A DNA stretch of 26,271 nucleotides from Spirochaetaceae bacterium. GTDB lineage: Bacteria > Spirochaetota > Spirochaetia > B11-G9. Shown one piece after another: positions 15,211 to 21,368 of the stretch. The notes under the pieces were generated by a model. That model searched no databases. It had not been told where the DNA came from and saw only the letters and a list, made by a program, of their open reading frames with translations. Where the stretch lies: NCBI GenBank assembly GCA_030600745.1, contig JAUVLL010000004.1, forward strand, positions 1-26,271, given 5' to 3'. Numbering within the stretch: position 1 is the first letter of the stretch; the number at the start of each line of letters is the position of its first letter. Made by a program: the position numbers and the translations under genes.

Positions 15211-15315
15211 GGAGACTGTCTTGCAATTATTGCAGAGACCGGAGATATAGCTTATGCAACTGGTGGTATACTTTTAAATATTATTCTTAACTTTAAGAGT
15301 TTTAAGAAAGCATAA
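15211..15315 (+). pseudogene. Gene remnant A, C-terminal fragment without a start codon
   Basis: A frame of 34 codons bounded by stops encodes a plausible protein tail (AETGDIAYATGGILLNIILN then FKSFKKA) but has no ATG, GTG or TTG in frame. An AAGGAG sequence lies directly at its left end. I read it as the leftover of a deleted membrane-protein gene; a real short gene with a rare start is possible. Confidence 0.3.
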
Positions 15316-15396
15316 CTGATTTATTAAATTATATAATGAGCCCAGAGTTTAAAACAGAAATATAGGAGTATTAAGGTGTAGAACCTGCCGAAATGA

Positions 15397-15591
15397 AATA
15401 CAGGAGGGATTAACACCGATGAGTTTGCCCCAGCCCAAAGTGATGTATCTGAGTATATCAATAATAATGCTTCTCTCTTTGGTCTGCCGGATTACAAATT
15501 AACAAGAATTGGGAAAATTCTTGATAGACAATGGGATAAAATACCTGAATATTTTAGAAATGTTACTCTTGATGAATATTCTGATAATTAG
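15397..15591 (+). pseudogene. Gene remnant B, fragment with protein-like composition and no start
   Basis: A 64-codon frame runs from a TGA to TAG with protein-like, non-repetitive content (DEFAPAQSDVSEYINNN, LFGLPDYKLTRIGKILDRQ, WDKIPEYFRNVTLDEYSDN) but no usable start codon. An AGGAGGG sequence (15402-15408) precedes an ATG at 15419 in a different frame, which gives only a 27-residue peptide ending at 15502. The simplest reading is a decayed gene with a frameshift near its start. I do not recognise the family. The rest of the 15166-15652 gap holds nothing else I can name. Confidence 0.35.
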
Positions 15592-15611
15592 AAGACAATT
15601 TCTCTATATGA

Positions 15612-15640
15612 TTGTCATAATCCTCATTTTCTGATATCAA
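15612..15640 (+). promoter_or_regulatory. Predicted promoter of the second EamA gene, overlapping a palindrome
   Basis: TTGTCA (15612-15617) and TATCAA (15635-15640) are 17 bp apart, placing the start of transcription about six bases before the ATG at 15653. The palindrome TATGA-TTG-TCATA (15607-15619) covers the -35. The match is moderate. Confidence 0.4.
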
Positions 15641-15652
15641 CACATTATCATC

Positions 15653-16567
15653 ATGAAAAACAAAGAACGTTTTAAAACAGAAGCAATATTAATTTTTGTA
15701 ACACTAATCTGGGGAGGGACCTTTCCTGTTATTAAGGCAGGGCTAAGTGATATTTCTCCATTATTAATGGTTGTAGTTCGTTTTTTTCTGGCATTTTTAT
15801 TTTTTATGCCATTAATAATAAAGAGACGAAAACTTTTATCTTCGGGATTTATTAAAGCCGGGCTGGTACTTGGATTTTCCACTTTTATAGGTTATGGAAT
15901 GCTGACAATTGGTCTGACAATGACAACAGTAGCTAAGTCCAGCCTTATATCCTACGGTTATGCCTTAATGACTCCGCCATTGCAGTTTCTTCTTCTTAAA
16001 AAGAAAGTAAGTCCCATTAATCTTATAGGTCTGGTAATAGCATTTACAGGTATGATGATTTTTACTTCTCCTTCTGCTTCCGGCTGGAATATGGGAGATT
16101 CTATAACCGTTCTGGTTGCTTTGGGTTATGCCTTTACTGTAGTTCTTCTGGATAAATATTCGCGAATCTATGATGTTGAAGTTCTTACAGGCATACAGTT
16201 TTTCTTTACTGCAGTATTTTCTGTAATGCTTATTCCGTTTTTTGAAACTCCTGTTTTTGTTCCTACAGTCAATCTATTAATAGCTCTGTCTTATCTTGTT
16301 ATTCCCGGAACTGCAGGAGCTCTTTATTTAATGAACAGATTCCAAAAAGGAACCACTCCCGTTCGTGCTGTTATAATCTATGCTCTTGAACCGGTAATAG
16401 CAATTATTTTAGGCTATCTTTTTCTTGAAGAGTACATTGGCTGGAGGGAGCTTTTAGGTGGAATAACAATACTTTCCGGTGTTCTTTTCAGTGAGATATG
16501 GGGAATACTGGTATCCCCCAAAATATCTACTCCCAGTTTTTCCAGGCAAGGTTACAGAAATAAATAA
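15653..16567 (+). CDS. EamA/DMT-superfamily transporter (second copy of the family)
   Basis: A 304-residue inner-membrane protein with ten hydrophobic helices in two EamA repeats: the first begins WGGTFPVIKAGL with RFFLAFLFFMPL, and the second ends YALEPVIAIILGYLFLEEYIGWRELLGGITILSGV, the typical signature order. It is a distant paralogue of the EamA protein at 10552-11466. The substrate is unknown. No Shine-Dalgarno sequence precedes the ATG and no alternative start lies near the first helix, so translation may be from a nearly leaderless mRNA. Its last 41 bases overlap the end of the convergent membrane-protein gene on the other strand. It is not obviously tied to either neighbouring operon. 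Confidence 0.87.
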   Translation: MKNKERFKTEAILIFVTLIWGGTFPVIKAGLSDISPLLMVVVRFFLAFLFFMPLIIKRRKLLSSGFIKAGLVLGFSTFIGYGMLTIGLTMTTVAKSSLISYGYALMTPPLQFLLLKKKVSPINLIGLVIAFTGMMIFTSPSASGWNMGDSITVLVALGYAFTVVLLDKYSRIYDVEVLTGIQFFFTAVFSVMLIPFFETPVFVPTVNLLIALSYLVIPGTAGALYLMNRFQKGTTPVRAVIIYALEPVIAIILGYLFLEEYIGWRELLGGITILSGVLFSEIWGILVSPKISTPSFSRQGYRNK

Positions 16568-16892
16568 TCAATACAGCCTGTATCCATGGAAATATTGGAT
16601 ACCACCAAATCCCATTCTGGTCAGGATGAGCTTGAATTATATGAACTAAAACAGGTTGAAAAATCATGAATGCTCCGTCTAACATTCCCAGTATTAAGCC
16701 CCATTTGTTTTTTAAAACAATTAATAGTATGCCAATTGTAAGCAGGCTTGCAAATACCGGGACTGCTATCGCCCCCAGACCTCCCAACTTTACAGCGCCC
16801 GGAATCTCCCGGACAATTTTATGTACAAGTTGTATCAGCATTAAAGCTATTACAGCTTGATTCTGGATTGGAAGTAATAGTTTAGTTTTCAT
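16527..16892 (-). CDS. Four-helix small membrane protein of unknown function, paralogous to 17524-17886
   Basis: A 121-residue protein with four predicted membrane helices (about 12-30, 38-60, 66-87, 97-117). ATG has a strong AAGGAGAG ribosome binding site. It aligns by eye with the membrane protein two genes upstream: both have LGG-x6-PVFA, then WG, a G/A-ML-x-G helix, a His in the third helix (VHII versus THVI), and a W-x-x-(I/M)-Q helix ending in AW plus a basic tail. I do not know the family. It lies 87 bases downstream of the methyltransferase gene and probably belongs to the same ArsR-headed operon, with a small hairpin (16920-16943) in its leader. Its end overlaps the EamA gene by 41 bases, tail to tail. 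Confidence 0.78.
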   Translation of the reverse strand: MKTKLLLPIQNQAVIALMLIQLVHKIVREIPGAVKLGGLGAIAVPVFASLLTIGILLIVLKNKWGLILGMLDGAFMIFQPVLVHIIQAHPDQNGIWWYPIFPWIQAVLIIYFCNLAWKNWE

Positions 16893-16979
16893 TTTAATCT
16901 CTCCTTATTTTTTGTTTCAGAGCAACCACAAGCGGTAATGCTCAAATAATCATTCTATATTTTAAAAACCTGTAAATGT

Positions 16980-17519
16980 CTAAATACTATTCACTTTGCT
17001 AAAGTTATAAGTCCTTTTCCCTTTACCTACAAACTTATATAACCCATTTTCAGTTAATGCAAATACAATGCGGGTATCTTCCATATGATGATCACTGAAA
17101 CACATGATTGCTTCCGGTTTAAGCACTCTGTGAAGTTCCATAAGCACTTCTTCCTGATTATCGAGTATATGAAATACATCAAAGAAAATAATAAGATCAA
17201 GGCTGTTGTCAGGCAGGGAAGTGGAACAGCCTGAAAGAATAGTTTTTATATTTGCAAGATTCTTTTTCAGGGCTTTTTGCTCAACCGTTTTCACTGCAAG
17301 AGGATGAATATCCAGAGCGTATACAAGACCTGACCGGCCTGTTTTTTCAGCTAATGCTATTGTAAACACTCCAGGTCCGCAGCCAAAATCGAGAATCTGA
17401 CAGCCCGGTTTAATCCCGACTTCGGACAATATCTTATTTGGAGGTATAAAAAGATTACGGATTGGAATACCCATATGAGTCATCAGTTTAAATGCAAAAT
17501 TTGGCATTTTCTTTTTCAT
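16980..17519 (-). CDS. Class I SAM-dependent methyltransferase
   Basis: A 179-residue cytoplasmic methyltransferase with a Rossmann fold. Motif I is ILDFGCGPGVFTIALA (42-57), followed by an acidic strand end in VYALDIHPLAV, a motif II-like LDLIIFFDVFHILD and VLKPEAIMCFSDHH. The arrangement resembles the UbiE/COQ5-like Methyltransf_11/25 group. It lacks the Cys residues of the arsenite methyltransferase ArsM, so arsenic methylation is not supported despite the ArsR head gene. The acceptor is unknown; a membrane-linked substrate is possible because small membrane-protein genes flank it on both sides. It starts four bases after the upstream stop, with AAAGGG inside that gene, so it is translationally coupled. 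Confidence 0.85.
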   Translation of the reverse strand: MKKKMPNFAFKLMTHMGIPIRNLFIPPNKILSEVGIKPGCQILDFGCGPGVFTIALAEKTGRSGLVYALDIHPLAVKTVEQKALKKNLANIKTILSGCSTSLPDNSLDLIIFFDVFHILDNQEEVLMELHRVLKPEAIMCFSDHHMEDTRIVFALTENGLYKFVGKGKRTYNFSKVNSI

Positions 17520-17523
17520 AATA

Positions 17524-17886
17524 TTAATTCCCTTTTTTGTCTGTTTTTCGCCATGCTCTGTAACCGAACATAATTATCGGGATCTGCATGACAGACCAGG
17601 CAGCAGGACCGAATATCAGTGATTTATAACCAACAGGAGCAACGGTCAGCATACAGATAACATGTGTCAATGCCAGTGTCAGCGTAACTATCCCCAGCAG
17701 CATTGCCGCCAAAAATCCCCATCTGTACTCCCGGGCACAGATGGGAATCAGAAATAAGGCGAAAACCGGCATAACAGTGTGCCGATAGCCTCCCAATGTT
17801 AATATATAACTAAAGTTATCAAATCCGGACCCATACTGAAAGCCGATGTCCAGTCCCATGAAAATCCAAAAAACAATGATCACCAA
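17524..17886 (-). CDS. Small multi-pass membrane protein of unknown function (start uncertain)
   Basis: About 120 residues, largely hydrophobic, with three to four membrane helices and a basic C-terminus (AWRKTDKKGN). The listed start is a TTG without a convincing ribosome binding site. The frame stays open to 17928 and the extra residues (NTLGIIIGL before VIIVFWIFMGLDIGF) would complete the first membrane helix, so the true start may be a rare codon such as ATT at 17919 or CTG at 17904. It resembles the 121-residue protein at 16527-16892 in its conserved LGG, PVFA, WG, ML-x-G, His, W-x-x-x-Q and AW positions. It lies between the ferredoxin-nitroreductase and the methyltransferase in the ArsR-headed operon. 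Family not recognised. Confidence 0.65.
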   Translation of the reverse strand: MVIIVFWIFMGLDIGFQYGSGFDNFSYILTLGGYRHTVMPVFALFLIPICAREYRWGFLAAMLLGIVTLTLALTHVICMLTVAPVGYKSLIFGPAAWSVMQIPIIMFGYRAWRKTDKKGN

Positions 17887-17937
17887 GCCAATAATAATGC
17901 CCAGTGTATTAGTAGAAATCTTATCCGGTTAATCTTT

Positions 17938-18822
17938 TTAACTATTCAGATACCTTACCTCTTTGTGCTTCCGCGGTATTTTCCTCTTGAATTCCACTGC
18001 CGGATAACCCAGCATCAAGCAACTGTATATATTATTTTCGTCAGGAATACCCAGCTTTCGTTTTACATCTATGTTCATGTTGATGATGGGAGGAATCATT
18101 CCGCTGAATATTGAACCCAGACCCAGAGAATGGGCGGCTATGGTGGCATACGAGGCAGCAAGCCAGCAATTCTCCATAATACAAACACTAAGTTTGCTGC
18201 CGTGAAAGAAGATGATGGCAGGTGCTTTAAATGTAAAGGCATCCTTACCTTTGTCGGAGCTTTCGCAGCAAATCCTTGCAGAGGGCAGGGCATGATGTGT
18301 TAATGCATGATACTGATTAGCTCCTGCAACCCTTCTGGAAATAATCCGATATATTGGGTTTTTCATTGACTTCATCATTTTTTTCCAGCATCTGACAGTG
18401 TCCAGGTATAACTCATCGAGGTGTTTTTTTTCATCCAGGACCAGAACCTGAACATTTAAGGGGGGCGCACCTATGGGGGGCATGGCTGATGCACTAATCA
18501 TCTTATTCAGAGTATCGCGTTCTACCTTCCTGTCTCTGAAACTCCTGATTGATCTTCTGGATGACAGCATTTTCTCCAAATTTGTAAAATCAACATCATT
18601 TTCAGGCAACGTTTCAAACTCATTGTAGTTTAATCCTTCGACCAGAATCGATTGTGTTGGGCAAATGGACATACAGAGCCCGCATTGACAGCAACTCCAA
18701 TCAGGATAGTCCTCTACTTCTACTTTCCTGTGGTCCATTTTGAGAATCTTTTTGCTGCATACCTTTGCGCACAAGCCGCATCCTGTACATGTTTCCGGAT
18801 TTATATTAATTCTGGAATTCAT
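17938..18822 (-). CDS. Ferredoxin-nitroreductase fusion flavoprotein
   Basis: A 294-residue protein. The N-terminal ferredoxin domain (1-60) has two 4Fe-4S motifs, CTGCGLCAKVC (Cys12, 15, 18, 22) and CCQCGLCMSICP (Cys44, 47, 50, 54). The rest is a nitroreductase-family FMN domain beginning SSRRSIRSFRDRKV (88-100) and including the C-terminal half around AHSLGLGSIFSGM. The ferredoxin part would pass electrons to the flavin to reduce an unknown acceptor. Such fusions are common in anaerobes. Its ATG overlaps the stop of the preceding 46-residue gene as ATGA, so it is translationally coupled to the ArsR-headed operon. The central insertion (about 135-185) is longer than in minimal nitroreductases. 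Confidence 0.88.
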   Translation of the reverse strand: MNSRININPETCTGCGLCAKVCSKKILKMDHRKVEVEDYPDWSCCQCGLCMSICPTQSILVEGLNYNEFETLPENDVDFTNLEKMLSSRRSIRSFRDRKVERDTLNKMISASAMPPIGAPPLNVQVLVLDEKKHLDELYLDTVRCWKKMMKSMKNPIYRIISRRVAGANQYHALTHHALPSARICCESSDKGKDAFTFKAPAIIFFHGSKLSVCIMENCWLAASYATIAAHSLGLGSIFSGMIPPIINMNIDVKRKLGIPDENNIYSCLMLGYPAVEFKRKIPRKHKEVRYLNS

Positions 18823-18959
18823 ATTCTTATTTCCATATTTTTAAGCTCTGCATTGATAATAAATTTTGCATCTTCATAATCCGGTGGGCCTAATTTCCCC
18901 TTTGCATTATTGGAAAAGCCGTATTTTTCTTTTGGAATACCCAGAAAGTTTTTATCCAT
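18819..18959 (-). CDS. 46-residue protein of unknown function, coupled to both neighbours
   Basis: The ATG at 18959 lies inside the end of arsR (ATGGATAA: start of this gene, stop of arsR) and the TGA at 18821-18819 overlaps the start of the ferredoxin-nitroreductase as ATGA. Overlap at both ends, in the same order and strand, is strong evidence of translation. The product starts MDKNFLGIPKEKYGF and has a PPDYEDAKFII stretch; it has no membrane helix, signal peptide or Cys. The frame is open to 19010, but longer versions would overlap arsR more deeply. The opening L-G-I-P-(K/R)-E-K is reminiscent of some ferredoxin-like proteins, yet no Cys follow, so no function is assigned. Confidence 0.6.
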   Translation of the reverse strand: MDKNFLGIPKEKYGFSNNAKGKLGPPDYEDAKFIINAELKNMEIRI

Positions 18960-19308
18960 CTGTACAATTTTCTCTCTCATGACATTCTGAACAGGGTATA
19001 TCTTTGTCACATTTTATGAATGCTTTTCTGAAAAGTTCATCAATATCAACTTTAAAATCCATTATTACATCTGTATTTACCGAATAATAAACCCTGTAAC
19101 CCTTCCTCTCAGAATCCAGAAGATTCAAATGTTTAAGAACTCTAATATGCTGCGATACTGCAGGCTGTGTAATCCCGATTTTTTTAGCAATATCAACAAC
19201 ACAGAAACGGTCTTCCTTATTTGATGCCAGTATTTTAATTATCATCAATCTGGTCGGATCGCCAAGTGCTTTAAATATTTCCGCCATTCTCTCAACAAAG
19301 TTTTTCAT
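18952..19308 (-). CDS. ArsR-family regulator with Cys-rich C-terminal tail
   Basis: A 118-residue winged-helix regulator, head gene of its operon. The DNA-binding part is typical: IFKALGDPTRLMIIKIL, then RFCVVDIAKKIGITQPAVSQHIRVLKHLNLL and a wing at RKGYRVYYSV. One Cys lies in the helix that carries the CxC metal site of classical ArsR (here FCVV, so only one of the pair). The tail, KCDKDIPCSECHERENC, adds four Cys and one His in 17 residues, a likely metal, metalloid or redox-sensing site different from the classical one. Its own promoter is overlapped by a 22-bp palindrome, which suggests autorepression. The ribosome binding site is AGGG. Confidence 0.87.
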   Translation of the reverse strand: MKNFVERMAEIFKALGDPTRLMIIKILASNKEDRFCVVDIAKKIGITQPAVSQHIRVLKHLNLLDSERKGYRVYYSVNTDVIMDFKVDIDELFRKAFIKCDKDIPCSECHERENCTDG

Positions 19309-19320
19309 TTATATCCCTAT

Positions 19321-19342
19321 TTAGTCTATAAGCATATACTAA
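19321..19342 (-). promoter_or_regulatory. 22-bp palindrome at the arsR operon start site, probable ArsR operator
   Basis: TTAGT (19321-19325) and ACTAA (19338-19342) form the outer arms, with TAT/ATA pairing inside and one mismatched pair between. It covers the predicted -10 and transcription start of the arsR operon, the usual position of an ArsR autoregulatory site. Confidence 0.55.
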
Positions 19343-19369
19343 TATAAAACATTTATTACTACCTGTCAA
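19341..19369 (-). promoter_or_regulatory. Predicted sigma-70 promoter of the arsR operon
   Basis: On the minus strand a perfect TTGACA (19369-19364) and TATATT (19346-19341) are 17 bp apart, giving a start near 19334 and a short leader to the arsR ATG at 19308. Confidence 0.7.
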
Positions 19370-19452
19370 GGGTTTTTTCATCTTCAAGCCCTCTATTCCA
19401 GACAGACAGTCTCGTCTTTAAGTTTATAGATCGTCGTGTTTTGGATACAGCT

Positions 19453-19599
19453 ATGGAAGAGATTAAACTTTCTATGTCGGGAATTACCGATGAAAATGAA
19501 AGTGTGATCTCAGAAGACTGTAACTTTATAATAAGTCTGAATAATATGGATTATACTCAAAAAAACTGCGAAGAATATCTTCGCAGTTTATACCAATAA
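19453..19599 (+). pseudogene. Orphan 48-codon frame in the arsR/radical SAM intergenic region, possible remnant
   Basis: ATG at 19453 opens 48 codons (MEEIKLSMSG to CEEYLRSLYQ) with protein-like composition. The same frame stays open about 100 bases upstream without a start, encoding VFKFIDRRVLDTA just before the Met, which suggests a truncated gene. There is no good ribosome binding site. The last codons coincide with a hairpin. No family recognised. Confidence 0.25.
19559..19589 (-). terminator. Hairpin with T-run on the minus strand
   Basis: A 12-bp perfect stem (19563-19574 with 19578-19589, loop ATA) is followed on the minus strand by a seven-T run counting three in the stem. It would stop leftward transcription coming from the radical SAM promoter region before it enters the arsR promoter. 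No leftward gene that it would serve is visible. Confidence 0.5.
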
Positions 19600-19708
19600 T
19601 AATATCATTACATAACTATAGAGGAATAAAATACTAATTTGAATTTTTTATTCCTTACTATATAATGATTGAGGCTGTCCGGTAATCCCGTAATTCACTA
19701 ATACCGGC

Positions 19709-19747
19709 TTTGAGTGTACTATATACTCAAATATATCAGTACTTGAG
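19709..19747 (+). promoter_or_regulatory. Inverted repeat cluster, candidate enhancer site for a sigma-54 activator
   Basis: TTTGAGT (19709-19715) and ACTCAAA (19725-19731) form an inverted repeat; a third half-site, ACTTGAG (19741-19747), follows at the same 16-base step. The cluster is 75-110 bases upstream of the start predicted from the -24/-12 promoter, a normal distance for binding of an NtrC-type activator. TATACTCAAA occurs once more at 19552-19561. Confidence 0.5.
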
Positions 19748-19772
19748 ACTTTAAATTAAGCATAAATATAAT
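19743..19772 (+). promoter_or_regulatory. Possible sigma-70 promoter of the radical SAM gene
   Basis: TTGAGA (19743-19748) and TATAAT (19767-19772) are 18 bp apart. This may give basal expression beside the sigma-54 promoter downstream, or be a chance match in AT-rich DNA. Confidence 0.35.
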
Positions 19773-19794
19773 TCTTATCAATATAACTCTTTTC

Positions 19795-19810
19795 TGGCAT
19801 GGATTTTGCA
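19795..19810 (+). promoter_or_regulatory. Sigma-54 (-24/-12) promoter of the radical SAM gene
   Basis: TGGCATG-GATT-TTGCA matches the sigma-54 consensus TGGCACG-N4-TTGCW with one substitution (C to T); the invariant GG (19796-19797) and GC (19808-19809) have the exact required spacing. Transcription would start near 19821, just ahead of the ribosome binding site AAAAGGAG (19821-19828) of the gene at 19836. Confidence 0.7.
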
Positions 19811-19835
19811 CATATAAAGGAAAAGGAGAAAAGTT

Positions 19836-21368
19836 ATGTCTGTTAAGAATGCATTAGCGAAAAGATTTGTAGTAAAAAAAATATCAAACAGTTTAACCGG
19901 AGATATTAAAGATTTAAAAAAAATGGTTAATCTTTCCAGAAAATTTAAAGTAAATCCTGGTGTTAAGAATTTTATAGACAGCCTGGGAGCTTCTATAGAT
20001 AACGGGGGATCACTTGCAAAATTGTTTTTAAGGATCGGTAAGACTATGAGTCCTGCATACAGAAAGAAGATTGTAAGAAACCTTATATACAATCATTATA
20101 TCTATGGATCAAAGAAAAGGCAGGAAATGTCTACCGAAGAAGATTGGGTACCGGGTTTTTTTGTTATAAGTCCTTCAATGAGGTGTAATCTACACTGTAC
20201 AGGATGTTATGCAGGACTTTACACAAAGGATGGAGATCTTCCTGAAAGTGAAGTAGACAGAATGTTGGGTGAAGCAAGGGCCCTTGGAATATATTTTGTT
20301 GTTGTATCAGGCGGCGAACCCTATATCCAGAAGGATATGCTTTTCAGGATGTTTAAAAAATACAACGATATGTTTTTTCTCACATATACTAATGGAACTT
20401 TTCTGGATAAAAAAACAGCTAAAAAACTTGCCAGACTTGGGAATGTTGCGGCAGCTATAAGTGTGGAAGGTTATGAGAAAGAGACAGATGAGAGACGGGG
20501 GAAAGGCGTTTTCAAAAAGATTTTAACAGCTATGGATAATTTAAAGAGAGAAGGAGTTTTCTTTGGGATAAGCGTTACATACACTCGAAATAACATTGAT
20601 ACTATAACAGATGAAAAGTTTATAGAGTATTTTGTAAATAAAGGTGCTGTTTTCGGCTGGTATTTTATGTTTATGCCGGTAGGAAAGGATCCGATCCTTG
20701 ATCTGGTTCCAACTCCAAAGCAGAGGGTATATACAGGGGATAAAGTTGCCGAACTACGCGGAAAATATCCGATTTTCTTAGGTGATTTCTGGAATGACGG
20801 ACCTGCTGTGGGCGGATGTCTTGCGGGAGGAAGACAGTATCTTCATATACTTAATTCAGGGAATGTGGAGCCGTGTGTTTTTGCACATTTCAGCAAGGAT
20901 AATATAAAGGGCAAGACTTTCCTGGAAGTAGCAAATTCACCATTCTTTAAGGCGATCAGGGGCAGGTTCCCATATACCAATAACGCGAATTTAAGACGGC
21001 CTTGTATGATTATTGATAATCCTGAGGTTCTAAGGGGCGTTGTTAAAGAATACAATGTTACTCCCGGACATAGTCACTCCGAATCTATAGTTCAAGACCC
21101 TGAAGTGGTAAAGTGGGTTAGTAACTACGCGGAAGAGTTTAAGAATCTGGTAGACCCCCGATGGGAAAGAGAAATAAACGACCCGAATAACAGGTGGTAT
21201 AAAAAAGGAGTTGAATATAAGCGTCTGTTTAGCTTTCTGAAAGACAATGTAGATAAAACTAAAACGGCAGCAGTAAAAGCAGGAGGAAACGGCAGCTCAG
21301 ATATACTAAAAGAGAAATTGCAGGAAGTTCAGGTAGAGAATAATGAAAAAGAGAAAGTCCTGGTTTAG
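19836..21368 (+). CDS. Large radical SAM protein under predicted sigma-54 control
   Basis: A 510-residue cytoplasmic protein. An N-terminal, mostly helical region of about 105 residues precedes the radical SAM domain, whose cluster motif is CNLHCTGC (Cys117, 121, 124) with the SAM-binding VVSGGEPY (157-163). A C-terminal segment with GGCLAGGRQYLHILNSG, NVEPCVFAHFS and RRPCMIIDNPEVL contributes further Cys in a SPASM-like arrangement, probably for an auxiliary cluster. The last 40 residues are low-complexity and charged. Substrate unknown; no peptide precursor is visible nearby. The ATG follows AAAAGGAG by seven bases. It is preceded by a -24/-12 promoter and its stop overlaps by four bases the stop of the convergent sigma-54 activator gene, which supports a regulatory link. 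Confidence 0.88.
   Translation: MSVKNALAKRFVVKKISNSLTGDIKDLKKMVNLSRKFKVNPGVKNFIDSLGASIDNGGSLAKLFLRIGKTMSPAYRKKIVRNLIYNHYIYGSKKRQEMSTEEDWVPGFFVISPSMRCNLHCTGCYAGLYTKDGDLPESEVDRMLGEARALGIYFVVVSGGEPYIQKDMLFRMFKKYNDMFFLTYTNGTFLDKKTAKKLARLGNVAAAISVEGYEKETDERRGKGVFKKILTAMDNLKREGVFFGISVTYTRNNIDTITDEKFIEYFVNKGAVFGWYFMFMPVGKDPILDLVPTPKQRVYTGDKVAELRGKYPIFLGDFWNDGPAVGGCLAGGRQYLHILNSGNVEPCVFAHFSKDNIKGKTFLEVANSPFFKAIRGRFPYTNNANLRRPCMIIDNPEVLRGVVKEYNVTPGHSHSESIVQDPEVVKWVSNYAEEFKNLVDPRWEREINDPNNRWYKKGVEYKRLFSFLKDNVDKTKTAAVKAGGNGSSDILKEKLQEVQVENNEKEKVLV

Noticed and set aside
16980..19308. Arsenic resistance operon
   Set aside because: The head gene is ArsR-like, but there is no ArsB/Acr3 pump, ArsC reductase or ArsM-type Cys in the methyltransferase; the signal is left open.
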